Positions 1-8,064 of a DNA stretch of 63,546 nucleotides are shown one piece after another; position 1 is the stretch's first letter; every line of letters begins with the position of its first letter. The notes under the pieces were generated by a model. It did not search any database, was not told the DNA's origin, and worked only from the letters and a program-made list of their open reading frames with translations. Both the position numbers and the translations under genes were made by a program. The stretch is from Bacteroidia bacterium (GTDB lineage Bacteria; Bacteroidota; Bacteroidia; JADZBD01): assembly GCA_020054095.1 (NCBI GenBank), contig JAGVMA010000004.1, positions 1 to 63,546 of the forward strand, written 5' to 3'.

Positions 1-84
1 GCGCAACGAAGGTGAATTAATGTGCAATGAAGGTGAACTGATGTGCAATGATGATGAACAGTAACGCAACAAAACACAACTAAA
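1..84. repeat. 21-bp tandem repeat array, left end of window
   Basis: Three clear 21-bp units lie at 1-21, 22-42 and 43-63, and a decayed fourth at 64-84. Each unit begins GYGCAAYGA and continues with a GGTGAA or GATGAA block. In forward frame 2 the units read as acidic heptapeptides such as CNEGELM, ending at a TAA near 62. No spacer lies between units, so this is not a CRISPR array. The same family occupies the other end of the window (63446-63546). Confidence 0.85.
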
Positions 85-102
85 ACGCCATTTGGCAAAA
101 AT

Positions 103-125
103 AAAAAGGGCTAAATGCCCTTTTT
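103..125 (-). terminator. Rho-independent terminator of the 148-642 gene
   Basis: A 9-bp perfect stem (AAAAAGGGC at 103-111 with GCCCTTTTT at 117-125) encloses a 5-nt loop. On the minus strand it ends in a T run and lies about 25 bp beyond the stop codon of the gene at 148-642. The A/T-flanked stem could terminate in both directions. Confidence 0.75.
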
Positions 126-147
126 ACAAGCAGTTGCGCTTTTTGTT

Positions 148-642
148 TTACGGATTTACGGGATTCACCACGTTGCCCTCGTTACCTTGTCCTTCAAAAA
201 GCGGAGCCAAATCATCGGCCACGCTATCCGAACCGGGCACATTGTTTTCGGCGGCCGCTTTGGCGTTTCGGTAAAGCTCACGCATCCAGGTGTAACATTC
301 GCTGCCTGCCACTTGTTGCGTATCGCGATAAATTTCAATTACTTTTTCCAATTGATTTATAAATGTTTGCATTTGATTAAAGAAATTAAAATCGTTGGTA
401 GCTTCGGCAAGTGTGCCTGCATTGCCTGTAACCAATTGCGGATAATTGGGCGCACGTATTTGCACACTGCGTTGTGCAAACGGATAGCGCTCGTTACTTA
501 AATTTTGTAAAGTGCTGCGCTCGGTTTTGGTTAAATTAAATTTAACGGGCAAGTTAGCTGCATTTTGCAGCGCATCAATGGCGGCTTGCAGGGCCGCTGT
601 TTGCGCACCGGTGAGGGTGGTGTTAATTTTGTTAAAAGGCAT
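148..642 (-). CDS. Hypothetical protein, 164 aa (MPFNKI... family)
   Basis: A small soluble protein of unknown function with no signal peptide or membrane segment. I start it at the ATG at 642 (MPFNKINTTLTG) rather than at the upstream in-frame start at 690, because the 16 extra residues look like non-coding extension and this MxFNKI opening resembles hypothetical proteins I recall from Bacteroidota. The N-terminal third is Ala/Gln-rich and probably helical (TGAQTAALQAAIDALQN). A second helical stretch is near residues 90-115, and the tail is acidic with two Asn-Pro-Val repeats. It sits directly beside the 21-bp repeat array. Function unknown; the reading frame is well supported by its terminator and clean boundaries. 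Confidence 0.7.
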   Translation of the reverse strand: MPFNKINTTLTGAQTAALQAAIDALQNAANLPVKFNLTKTERSTLQNLSNERYPFAQRSVQIRAPNYPQLVTGNAGTLAEATNDFNFFNQMQTFINQLEKVIEIYRDTQQVAGSECYTWMRELYRNAKAAAENNVPGSDSVADDLAPLFEGQGNEGNVVNPVNP

Positions 643-910
643 AATTGTTTTTTGTTTTGCGTTCAGCGCGTAGCCTTTAGCAACACACACTGAACAGGTT
701 AAATTAAAAGTGTCGCGCTCCGATTACTGCTACACAAGCACGTTTGCAACCGAGCTGTTTTTTTTGTTCGCGACTTTTTTTAGCGGAGCGTAAAAATTAA
801 ATCATGCGTATAAAAAATATAATTTGCGGGAATGAGCAGTTAAAACGAAGTGTTTTCTGTTTTATTGTGTGTGGAGGAAAAATTATTTTTAAAAACTTTT
901 GTTGGAGTAT

Positions 911-1135
911 TTAAAAATCAAGTAAATCTTTTGGGGGAATGTCAAGAGCGGAAGCAATTGATATAATGGTAGTGATTCCGGTATTAACTTCTCCTTTTTC
1001 AATTTTTTTTAAAATTGACAATTCAATATCGGCATCAAAAGCAAATTGCCTTTGCGAAATATTTTGCAGCATACGCATTGCGCGTACTTTTTTGCCAAAT
1101 TTTTTTAACGCAACATTATTACGCTTTTGTTTCAC
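911..1135 (-). CDS. XRE-family HTH transcriptional regulator, 74 aa
   Basis: A single-domain Cro/C1-type DNA-binding protein. Residues about 12-70 form the five-helix HTH: KKVRAMRMLQNISQRQFA, then helix 3 (DIELSILKKIEKGEVN) and the closing ASALDIPPKDLLDF helix. It has no sensor or oligomerisation domain, like antitoxin-type or small phage-type repressors. The start is GTG at 1135. A 9-bp-arm inverted repeat (1134-1153) overlaps this start, which suggests autorepression. No toxin or restriction gene lies next to it, so the target is unknown. Confidence 0.85.
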   Translation of the reverse strand: MKQKRNNVALKKFGKKVRAMRMLQNISQRQFAFDADIELSILKKIEKGEVNTGITTIISIASALDIPPKDLLDF

Positions 1136-1153
1136 ATGAGAAAATTCTCATGT
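1134..1153. promoter_or_regulatory. Inverted repeat over the XRE gene start; candidate operator
   Basis: Perfect 9-bp arms, ACATGAGAA and TTCTCATGT, are separated by 2 bp (AA). The site covers the GTG start of the XRE gene and the bases just upstream, where an autorepressor would block expression. Symmetry and position are seen directly; binding by the XRE protein is inferred. Confidence 0.5.
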
Positions 1154-1247
1154 TTTTGAATTTTTGTTGGCTATTATAGTAGCAAATATTATAATTTTAC
1201 TATATTCGCTCTACATCCTGATTAAATTTTTTTAAAAAAAGCCAACG

Positions 1248-1271
1248 ATTATTTCTGTATACAGAAATAAT
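1248..1271. promoter_or_regulatory. 24-bp perfect palindrome upstream of the protease gene
   Basis: The left half ATTATTTCTGTA is exactly mirrored over 24 bp with no spacer. It lies 28 bp before the ATG at 1300 and is followed by six T residues. The zero-length loop argues against a terminator, and the position suits an operator or activator site for the 1300 gene or the divergent XRE region. The regulator is unknown. Confidence 0.4.
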
Positions 1272-1299
1272 TTTTTCACAAAATCAAAACTTTATTACC

Positions 1300-2739
1300 A
1301 TGAAAAAAATAATCACCTTATTTTTTGCAACATTTTTTGCAATGAGCGTTAATGCGCAAGTACCTCAAGATTTCACATTTGACCACGCAGAGTGTGGCAC
1401 ATCTCCAGAAGCGATAGATAATTTTAATGATGTTGCATGGGGAAGGGTTGCTGCTGGACCAAATGACCCATTTACACCTATTGGTACTTTTCCGGCAGGA
1501 GGAATAGTTACATGTGGTAGATTCAAATTGTATTTTGAAGATTTTGCATTTAACGAAGGATTTTTTGACCCCGCAAATGGAGCGAACAGAAGAAACACAT
1601 TTTGTGCGGTGGTTACATACGTGCAAAGTGTTTTAAGTATGCAAAACATAACAAATACTAATCAGTATGTGGATGTGCATGTAAGGCGTTCATATACTCC
1701 GCTATTCCCTGCTCCTAATCAATATGGAGCATTGGCAGTAGGTGGCCCTTATTATCCGGCTAACTACAGTAGCACCGTAAATAATACTGCCGGAATTTTT
1801 AATGGCTTTGCATATGACCACATAACCACAGGGAACGACCCTGATGCAACTGCATACGACTGTGTAGTAAGAGTAAATTTTCATCAAGTATGGATACAAA
1901 ATGTGTATTACACTCACTCTTACTGGGATCAACCCAGTTCTTTAAACCAAAAATGTGTTTTTGACTTATATTCTGTTTTATTACATGAAGTAACACATGG
2001 CTTGGGTTGGATTTCGAATATTAATGAGGATAGCACTAATCCGAATTTGCCTATAAAATCGGCACACAACACGGGCTCGAATAACAACCACCAATTTACA
2101 CGATACGACAATGTGTTTTTACATTTTAACAATGCAAACAATAATTTAAGCAGCACGGCTAATTTTGATAAATTAATAATAAACGGCCCAGCAATTAACA
2201 CACAAGTGAACACCAATAATCAACCAATACGATTTAGCAAAATTTGGTTGTATAATAATAACAGACCACTTAACCAACCTGTTTATTCAGGTGATTATGT
2301 TTTTATGCATGCGCTGCCGCAATTAGCGGGAGTACCAGCGTCTTTTCTATCACATCTTAACGAACAATTAATGTCCTTTACATTTACACAACGAATTTCA
2401 CCAGGATTCTCGCCTCTTTATGTGATGGGGCCATTTATGAATATAGGAGAGCAAAAACGCCTGTTGACTTTTCAGGAAATACGTGCTTTGCTGCAATTGG
2501 GTTATACTGCAAATCCATCATACGTTAATTTAAATACCGTGCAACTTAATACGCCAGCTAATTATTTAGCCGGACAATTTACTGAATATGTTCAAGGAAC
2601 AGGGAATTCCGGATTTCCGGAAGGAGCAATGCCAAATATCTTAACACTTGCTAATAATAGTAGTGGCGTATCGTTAAATATTGATTTGTTTTCGAATATA
2701 AATTTGATGGATGCAAACGGTGATCCAATAAGAGTGTAA
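1300..2739 (+). CDS. Secreted zinc metalloprotease-like N-terminal segment of an interrupted T9SS cargo gene
   Basis: 479 codons from the ATG to an in-frame TAA at 2737-2739. A signal peptide (residues 1-19, ending SVNAQ) is followed by a protease-like domain with HEVTHGLGW at residues 229-237. This HExxH motif supplies two zinc ligands and the catalytic Glu. The third metzincin ligand expected six residues after the second His is Ser, so the third ligand is elsewhere or missing; other secreted proteases with HExxHGLGF motifs also differ from classical metzincins. The same frame continues past the TAA without shift through 2740-3018 and 3034-6633, with domain content that fits one protein. 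As it stands this product would lack a T9SS sorting domain. Confidence 0.75.
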   Translation: MKKIITLFFATFFAMSVNAQVPQDFTFDHAECGTSPEAIDNFNDVAWGRVAAGPNDPFTPIGTFPAGGIVTCGRFKLYFEDFAFNEGFFDPANGANRRNTFCAVVTYVQSVLSMQNITNTNQYVDVHVRRSYTPLFPAPNQYGALAVGGPYYPANYSSTVNNTAGIFNGFAYDHITTGNDPDATAYDCVVRVNFHQVWIQNVYYTHSYWDQPSSLNQKCVFDLYSVLLHEVTHGLGWISNINEDSTNPNLPIKSAHNTGSNNNHQFTRYDNVFLHFNNANNNLSSTANFDKLIINGPAINTQVNTNNQPIRFSKIWLYNNNRPLNQPVYSGDYVFMHALPQLAGVPASFLSHLNEQLMSFTFTQRISPGFSPLYVMGPFMNIGEQKRLLTFQEIRALLQLGYTANPSYVNLNTVQLNTPANYLAGQFTEYVQGTGNSGFPEGAMPNILTLANNSSGVSLNIDLFSNINLMDANGDPIRV

Positions 2740-3018
2740 CCGGGTACTTTATTCAACATAAGGGGCTGTGGCAGCGGAGGGAATAATACAAACTGTCTGC
2801 AGGTGGTTAGTTTGCCTCAGGGCGACAGAATAATATATACGCCACGTACAAATTTTTACGGGCGGGCGCAATTTGGCTTTCATTTGTGGGATGGCAAGGA
2901 GCGAGGCGGTTTTGTAGTTTATACAATAGATGTTACACGAGCAAACGGATTTGCAAACGTACCCGCCTCAGAATTAATTTTGAATGGGGATTATGAGGAA
3001 GGGACCCAGGTAAAATAA
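2740..3018 (+). pseudogene. Middle segment of the interrupted protease/beta-helix gene, between two in-frame stops
   Basis: This stretch is open in the same frame as 1300-2739 and 3034-6633 and is bounded by TAA at 2737-2739 and TAA at 3016-3018. Its translation (PGTLFNIRGCGSG, then RIIYTPRTNFYGRAQFGFHL) resembles a cadherin/Ig-like beta domain of secreted Bacteroidota proteins and ends in ELILNGDYEEGTQ, the usual opening of a carbohydrate-binding-like jelly roll. A start inside it would lack a signal peptide. It is best read as internal coding sequence of one large gene. Confidence 0.6.
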
Positions 3019-3033
3019 GTTCCGAACGATGAA

Positions 3034-6000
3034 TTGATATTTAATTCAATACTTTCGTATGGATTAGAGGGGAGAGCATTTACGGGATTGCATTTAGGAG
3101 ACTCACATCCTTTCACGAATACAAGCATGGGGTCTAATCCCTGTGGAGGCGGTGACGAGATAAAAAACACAAGGCAAGATTGCAGTAACCCAAATTATAA
3201 CATTTCAACTGTATTTACCGGTATCTTTGGTTCTAATTTTCACACTTGGCCAAGTCCCAACTTTAATTACCCCACCACGGTTGTTGTACCCAATTCTCAG
3301 CGTTTTCATAAGTTCGATCTTGGTTTAAATTACTTTTCTTTAGCGCAAGACATTACGAATTGCACCAGCTATTTTTTAGAGTTTGACATTGCGCCAACCA
3401 ACTCAAATAACCCGCTGGGTGGTGCTTATACATTTAATATTGATTTCATGAATCAAGTTGCACTCAATCCTACCATTGTGCATACAATTCCGATTACGGT
3501 AAACCTTGCCAATTCATCAACGTGGCAGCACGTGATAGTTCCCTTTGTTTACTGCCCTACAACCGCATGCCAATACATTAAACTTCAACTGACTGGTCAA
3601 TCTCCTTTTACTTTTATTGATAATGTATCATTAAAAGTAAATAACAACCCTCCGCCATTAACGGTAAATGCTGGTAGTAATCAAACTATATGCTTAGGTA
3701 CACAAGTAAATTTAAGTGCTATGGTTTCAAATGCATTTTGCACAACCAGTTATTTATGGATGCCCGGTAATTTTACAACTCAAAATATTACAGTTACACC
3801 CACAACAACTACAACTTATACATTAACGGTTAACGATGGTTGTAGGTCGGCTCAATCCACCGTAACGATAACGGTGAACAATGTATGTTCGGGGGCGCTT
3901 ACTATAAGTGCGCCTACAACTTATTCGAGTGGAATTACTAATTGGAACCAAGCAACGGTTGCGGTAAATGCCGATGTAACGGTAACAGGTGCCGGAACTG
4001 TTTTAAATATTACGAGTAATGATGTGGCTATTTTGCAAGGGAAGCGAATTACGATTGGGAGTGGCGCTACTGTTAATGTGAGCGATGCATGGTTACATTC
4101 GTGCATGCTTAATCCGTGTGTGGGTTTATGGTATGGTATAGAAATATTGGCGGGCGGAACACTTAATGTTACTAATTACAGTGTGATAGAGGATGCGCAG
4201 AATGCAATTATAACGCAGGTAACGGGTGGCATGCGACCATTGTTTAACGTAAATGGCGCTGTGTTTAATAAAAACACGGTGGCAATAAGGGCGCAGCAAT
4301 ATACCAATGGCAGCGCACAACTGAGTAATTGGAGTGTGAAAAATGCGGTGGTTACGTGCCGCAATATATCAGGGGTGATAGCGGGTATGCTGGGTAATGC
4401 TACTAACTTTAATAGTTTTAAAAGCAATATACAAACCACCACCTGGAATGCCCCCAACACGCCCTATACACAAACGACTACGCTGGCAGGTGCGCGCTCA
4501 TTTGCGGGAGTGCAGGCAAATGATAATTTTTTTAACATAGGCAATGCAGGTGTGGCGGCCGATTTGAATGTGTTTGATTATTTAGATTACGGTATGCATT
4601 TAACCAATGTAACGGCTACTATTAAAAATAATAATTTTATAAATCTTTACGGCAGGATGATTACATCGCCTGTGTACCCAATAGGTGTGGGAATATATGC
4701 GATTAGTAATAATGCTAACGGTTGCTGCGGAATAACGGCAGGCGCTACTACCAATAATCATAAAAATTTATTTAAAGATGTATTTAGAGCTGTCCATATT
4801 GAAAATTATTTGGATGTGGCAGTTATAGGAAATAATTTTACTGCCAGCCAAACTTTACCAACCATGGTGAACGGCCGAACGATTAGCGACCACGCTATGT
4901 ATATGGCCGACATTAGAACCAATGTTACGGTGAATAATAACACGATGGATAATTATGCAACGGGCGTGGATTTTTGGCGAAACCTAAATTACCAGGTTAG
5001 CGCCAATCCGGTGTTTAATATAAACTTTAACACCATTACCCGCAGCGGAAGCGGCTATTTTGATTATGGCATATATGCTGCCGATGCACAGCAAAGCACC
5101 CCTGCGCTGCAAAACATAACGATTAATAACAATGTTATTACCAATGTGCGCACGCAAGGCATTACTACGAGTTATATAAGCAACGATTTAAAAGTAAATA
5201 ATAATGATATTACCATTTTATACCAAGGCAGCAGCAGTAACCCTATAGATGCTTATGGCATAAAAACAGAATATTGCAATACAATAGATATAGATAATAA
5301 TTGCATACGAAGCAATTACACGCCTACCAACTATAACAGCACAGCCAACTGGAACATACGCGGTGTGCATGTAAATAGCAGTACCAATGTATTGGTACGC
5401 TGCAACAATGTGTATAAAGTGGGCAGGTGTTTTGAGTTTCAGGGGGTGTGCACCAGCGTGGCTACTACTAATAACGGCACTGTGGGATTTGTGGGAAACA
5501 CCATGAACAATGCCCGCACCGGATTATTTATAGGTGCCAATGGTGCGCAAATAGGCACACAAGGTGCCAGTAACCAGCCCATGAGCAACCGCTGGACTAA
5601 CAAAGCAACAACTAATTTTTGGGACAGAGGAAATACGTATGTGGAAACGGGGAGTACGGCTGCCAATAGTATTATTTACTGCCGCCAAAACATTAGCGAT
5701 GCCTGGCCGACTAATCATCAGGGAACAGGGATTATTTATGTTAACATAACTGATATTATATCTGCACCCAACGGCAGTGAATACACCTGTGGAACTAACC
5801 CATGCGGCAGTGGGCAACAAATGGCGAGCCAGCAGAGCAGCCAACTAAATACTACAAGTGCAGCGCCTAATGCCATAACGCTGCAAAATATGCTTGGCAA
5901 TACTACCAATTATGGCAATGCTACCAATGCTGTACAGTTTAACACACAGCATTATGTGTATGATGTGCTCGCTAATAACCCTGCATTAATTACGCAAAGC

Positions 6001-6633
6001 ACTGTGTTACAAAATTTTTATACCACTGCACAAAACAATGCCATAGGCAAATTGCACCTTGCATCGCAAAAAACAGCACAACAATTATATGCTGATGCAT
6101 ATACTGCCAATAATGGATTTGTACCAGCCAATGCAGTAGAACAAAACTTACAAACGGCCAATAACATAGCGCTTAACAAACTAAGTAATTACAACTATGT
6201 GGTTACAACGCAAGATATAAGCATCTTACAAAACATAGCAGCCCAATGCGAAATGGAAGGCGGAAAAGGTGTGATATTAGCACGTAATATACTAATGCAG
6301 TTAAGCAAAGGTATAATTGCTTTTGCCAATAACTGTAACAGTAATGGGCGCATGGCAGATAACACACAACCAAATAAAGTAACTGAAGAAAGTAGTTTTA
6401 CACTGTACCCCAATCCGAATGATGGAAATTTCACATTAAATTATACAATTGCTCTGGATGCACAATTAAACATAACCGATGTAACGGGTAAAATAATTTG
6501 TTCGTATAGTTTATTAGCAACTAATACAACAATTGAAATTAATTGCAATGAGCTAAGCAATGGCGTATATTTGTATTCAATCACAAACAACAATTTACTC
6601 ATATATACAGACAAACTGATAATAGTAAAGTAA
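3034..6633 (+). CDS. Beta-helix T9SS type A cargo, C-terminal segment of the interrupted gene
   Basis: About 1200 codons in the frame of the upstream protease segment; the TTG start at 3034 is only a formal start after the TAA at 3016-3018. In order: the rest of a jelly-roll-like domain (to about residue 205, ending FIDNVSLKVN), a gliding-motility Ig-like domain (about 208-282, AGSNQTICLGTQV), a long right-handed parallel beta-helix with many NNN turns (about 300-880), a linker, and a type A T9SS sorting domain in the last 80 residues (SFTLYPNPNDGNFTLNY ... GVYLYSI ... IIVK). The product should be exported by T9SS and anchored or released at the surface. Without the upstream segment there is no signal peptide, so the segment is functional only if the stops are read through or are errors. 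Confidence 0.7.
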   Translation: MIFNSILSYGLEGRAFTGLHLGDSHPFTNTSMGSNPCGGGDEIKNTRQDCSNPNYNISTVFTGIFGSNFHTWPSPNFNYPTTVVVPNSQRFHKFDLGLNYFSLAQDITNCTSYFLEFDIAPTNSNNPLGGAYTFNIDFMNQVALNPTIVHTIPITVNLANSSTWQHVIVPFVYCPTTACQYIKLQLTGQSPFTFIDNVSLKVNNNPPPLTVNAGSNQTICLGTQVNLSAMVSNAFCTTSYLWMPGNFTTQNITVTPTTTTTYTLTVNDGCRSAQSTVTITVNNVCSGALTISAPTTYSSGITNWNQATVAVNADVTVTGAGTVLNITSNDVAILQGKRITIGSGATVNVSDAWLHSCMLNPCVGLWYGIEILAGGTLNVTNYSVIEDAQNAIITQVTGGMRPLFNVNGAVFNKNTVAIRAQQYTNGSAQLSNWSVKNAVVTCRNISGVIAGMLGNATNFNSFKSNIQTTTWNAPNTPYTQTTTLAGARSFAGVQANDNFFNIGNAGVAADLNVFDYLDYGMHLTNVTATIKNNNFINLYGRMITSPVYPIGVGIYAISNNANGCCGITAGATTNNHKNLFKDVFRAVHIENYLDVAVIGNNFTASQTLPTMVNGRTISDHAMYMADIRTNVTVNNNTMDNYATGVDFWRNLNYQVSANPVFNINFNTITRSGSGYFDYGIYAADAQQSTPALQNITINNNVITNVRTQGITTSYISNDLKVNNNDITILYQGSSSNPIDAYGIKTEYCNTIDIDNNCIRSNYTPTNYNSTANWNIRGVHVNSSTNVLVRCNNVYKVGRCFEFQGVCTSVATTNNGTVGFVGNTMNNARTGLFIGANGAQIGTQGASNQPMSNRWTNKATTNFWDRGNTYVETGSTAANSIIYCRQNISDAWPTNHQGTGIIYVNITDIISAPNGSEYTCGTNPCGSGQQMASQQSSQLNTTSAAPNAITLQNMLGNTTNYGNATNAVQFNTQHYVYDVLANNPALITQSTVLQNFYTTAQNNAIGKLHLASQKTAQQLYADAYTANNGFVPANAVEQNLQTANNIALNKLSNYNYVVTTQDISILQNIAAQCEMEGGKGVILARNILMQLSKGIIAFANNCNSNGRMADNTQPNKVTEESSFTLYPNPNDGNFTLNYTIALDAQLNITDVTGKIICSYSLLATNTTIEINCNELSNGVYLYSITNNNLLIYTDKLIIVK

Positions 6634-6634
6634 A

Positions 6635-7807
6635 ATGAAAACACTAAAGAAAATACTGCTTGGTTTATTACTAAGCAGTATTTTTTTTAATACCAATGCT
6701 CAGAATTTGGTTTATAACGGGGGCTTTGAAATTTATGATACGTGTCCATATAGCCTTAATTTTTTTTGCGGTAACCTTTACTTAGCTAATTGGCAATGTG
6801 CAAGTCTGTCCCCTGACTATTTTAACACATGTGCATTAGTCGTTTCGGAAGTAAGTGTTCCAAATAATTTTTTGGGATATCAATATCCGAAGAATGGCAA
6901 TGGTTACGCTGGCGTTGCTTCAAGAGATGCCCAAAATACTAGAGAGTTTATTCAGGCAAAGCTTGATACCGCACTTTCTATTGGAAAACAGTATTGTGTT
7001 AAGTTGTATATAAGTTTGGGAGATACTTCATTCCACGCAATTGATAAATTTGGAGCATATTTTTCTGACACGGCTGTTATTCCTTATGATAACGTAAACT
7101 ACCCCGCCCCTTATTTATTAACTTACACCCCACAAGTACAATGGATGGGGGGCGTAATCACAGATACCGTAAATTGGATAGAAGTAAGTGGTACGTTTAC
7201 CGCAGCAGGTAACGAAAATTATATAACGATTGGAAATTTTGAATACGATTCCTTAACATCTTTTATTGTTTTTAATAGTTTAAGCGGTTTGCCAGTAAAT
7301 TACTACTACCTCGATGACGTTTCGGTAGAAGAAGTAAAAACAGCAAGAGCAGTAAATGATACACTGCTGTGTGTGAATGCCGATAGCGTGATGATAGGCA
7401 TAAACGTAACAGAGAATGCAAGTTACAGTTGGCAGCCCAGCGCAGGGCTAAGCGATGCTAATGCGCCCAACCCCAAAGCAAAACCAACAGTTACCACAAC
7501 TTACTATGTAGTCAAAACACAGTGCAGCGTGCTGAGTACCGATAGTGTAACCATAAGTATTTATGATTGTACTGTTTACCCATTAACAATACCTACACTA
7601 ATTACCACCAATGAATATTGGGAGTTAAAACATTTAGAACCCAATACACAAGTGTGGGTTTACAACAGCATAGGGCAGTTGGTATTTAAAGAGAGTAATT
7701 ACCAAAACAAATTAAACGCCCAACTATTAGCATCGGGCATTTATATTTATAATATAGAAACAGCGCGCGGAGATTTTTATAAAGGGAAATTAGAAGTAGT
7801 GAAATAG
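6635..7807 (+). CDS. Secreted jelly-roll protein with C-terminal T9SS-type sorting domain, 390 aa
   Basis: The ATG follows the previous TAA by 1 bp, so the gene is in the same transcription unit. A signal peptide (1-22, FNTNAQ) precedes a carbohydrate-binding-like jelly roll that opens NLVYNGGFE and closes with YYYLDDVSVEE near residue 230. An Ig-like repeat follows (about 240-310, SYSWQPSAGLSDANAPNP ... TTTYYVV). The last 75 residues (LEPNTQVWVYNSIGQLVFKE ... ASGIYIYNIET ... GKLEVVK) match a type A sorting domain. The substrate is not evident. The jelly roll resembles the one in the preceding gene, so the two may act on the same material. Confidence 0.8.
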   Translation: MKTLKKILLGLLLSSIFFNTNAQNLVYNGGFEIYDTCPYSLNFFCGNLYLANWQCASLSPDYFNTCALVVSEVSVPNNFLGYQYPKNGNGYAGVASRDAQNTREFIQAKLDTALSIGKQYCVKLYISLGDTSFHAIDKFGAYFSDTAVIPYDNVNYPAPYLLTYTPQVQWMGGVITDTVNWIEVSGTFTAAGNENYITIGNFEYDSLTSFIVFNSLSGLPVNYYYLDDVSVEEVKTARAVNDTLLCVNADSVMIGINVTENASYSWQPSAGLSDANAPNPKAKPTVTTTYYVVKTQCSVLSTDSVTISIYDCTVYPLTIPTLITTNEYWELKHLEPNTQVWVYNSIGQLVFKESNYQNKLNAQLLASGIYIYNIETARGDFYKGKLEVVK

Positions 7808-8064
7808 AATTGTGAATTGCAATTGAGTTGTTCGCGCTTGATGCTATTCTTGAAATAAACACGCTCAGATGGAAAAGAGTATATGAGAAATGGTTATGTG
7901 CAATTAATTCGATAGAGAGGTTACGCTGCGCCCACATTCACAACCCCGCGTTAATAACTTACACGGCACAAAATCTCCTGAAAAGGCAATAGGGCTAAAT
8001 TGCATCTTTAAAATAAATTAACTATTTTCGATACCCTTTTAAAAAAACAAACGTATAAGCAAGA

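Noticed and set aside
115-501. 128-codon plus-strand frame
   Set aside because: Antisense to the better supported 148-642 gene, which has a terminator and clean start.
1300-6633. Reassigned TAA codon as explanation for the two in-frame stops
   Set aside because: Many other genes in the window end in TAA at conserved C-termini, so TAA is a normal stop here.
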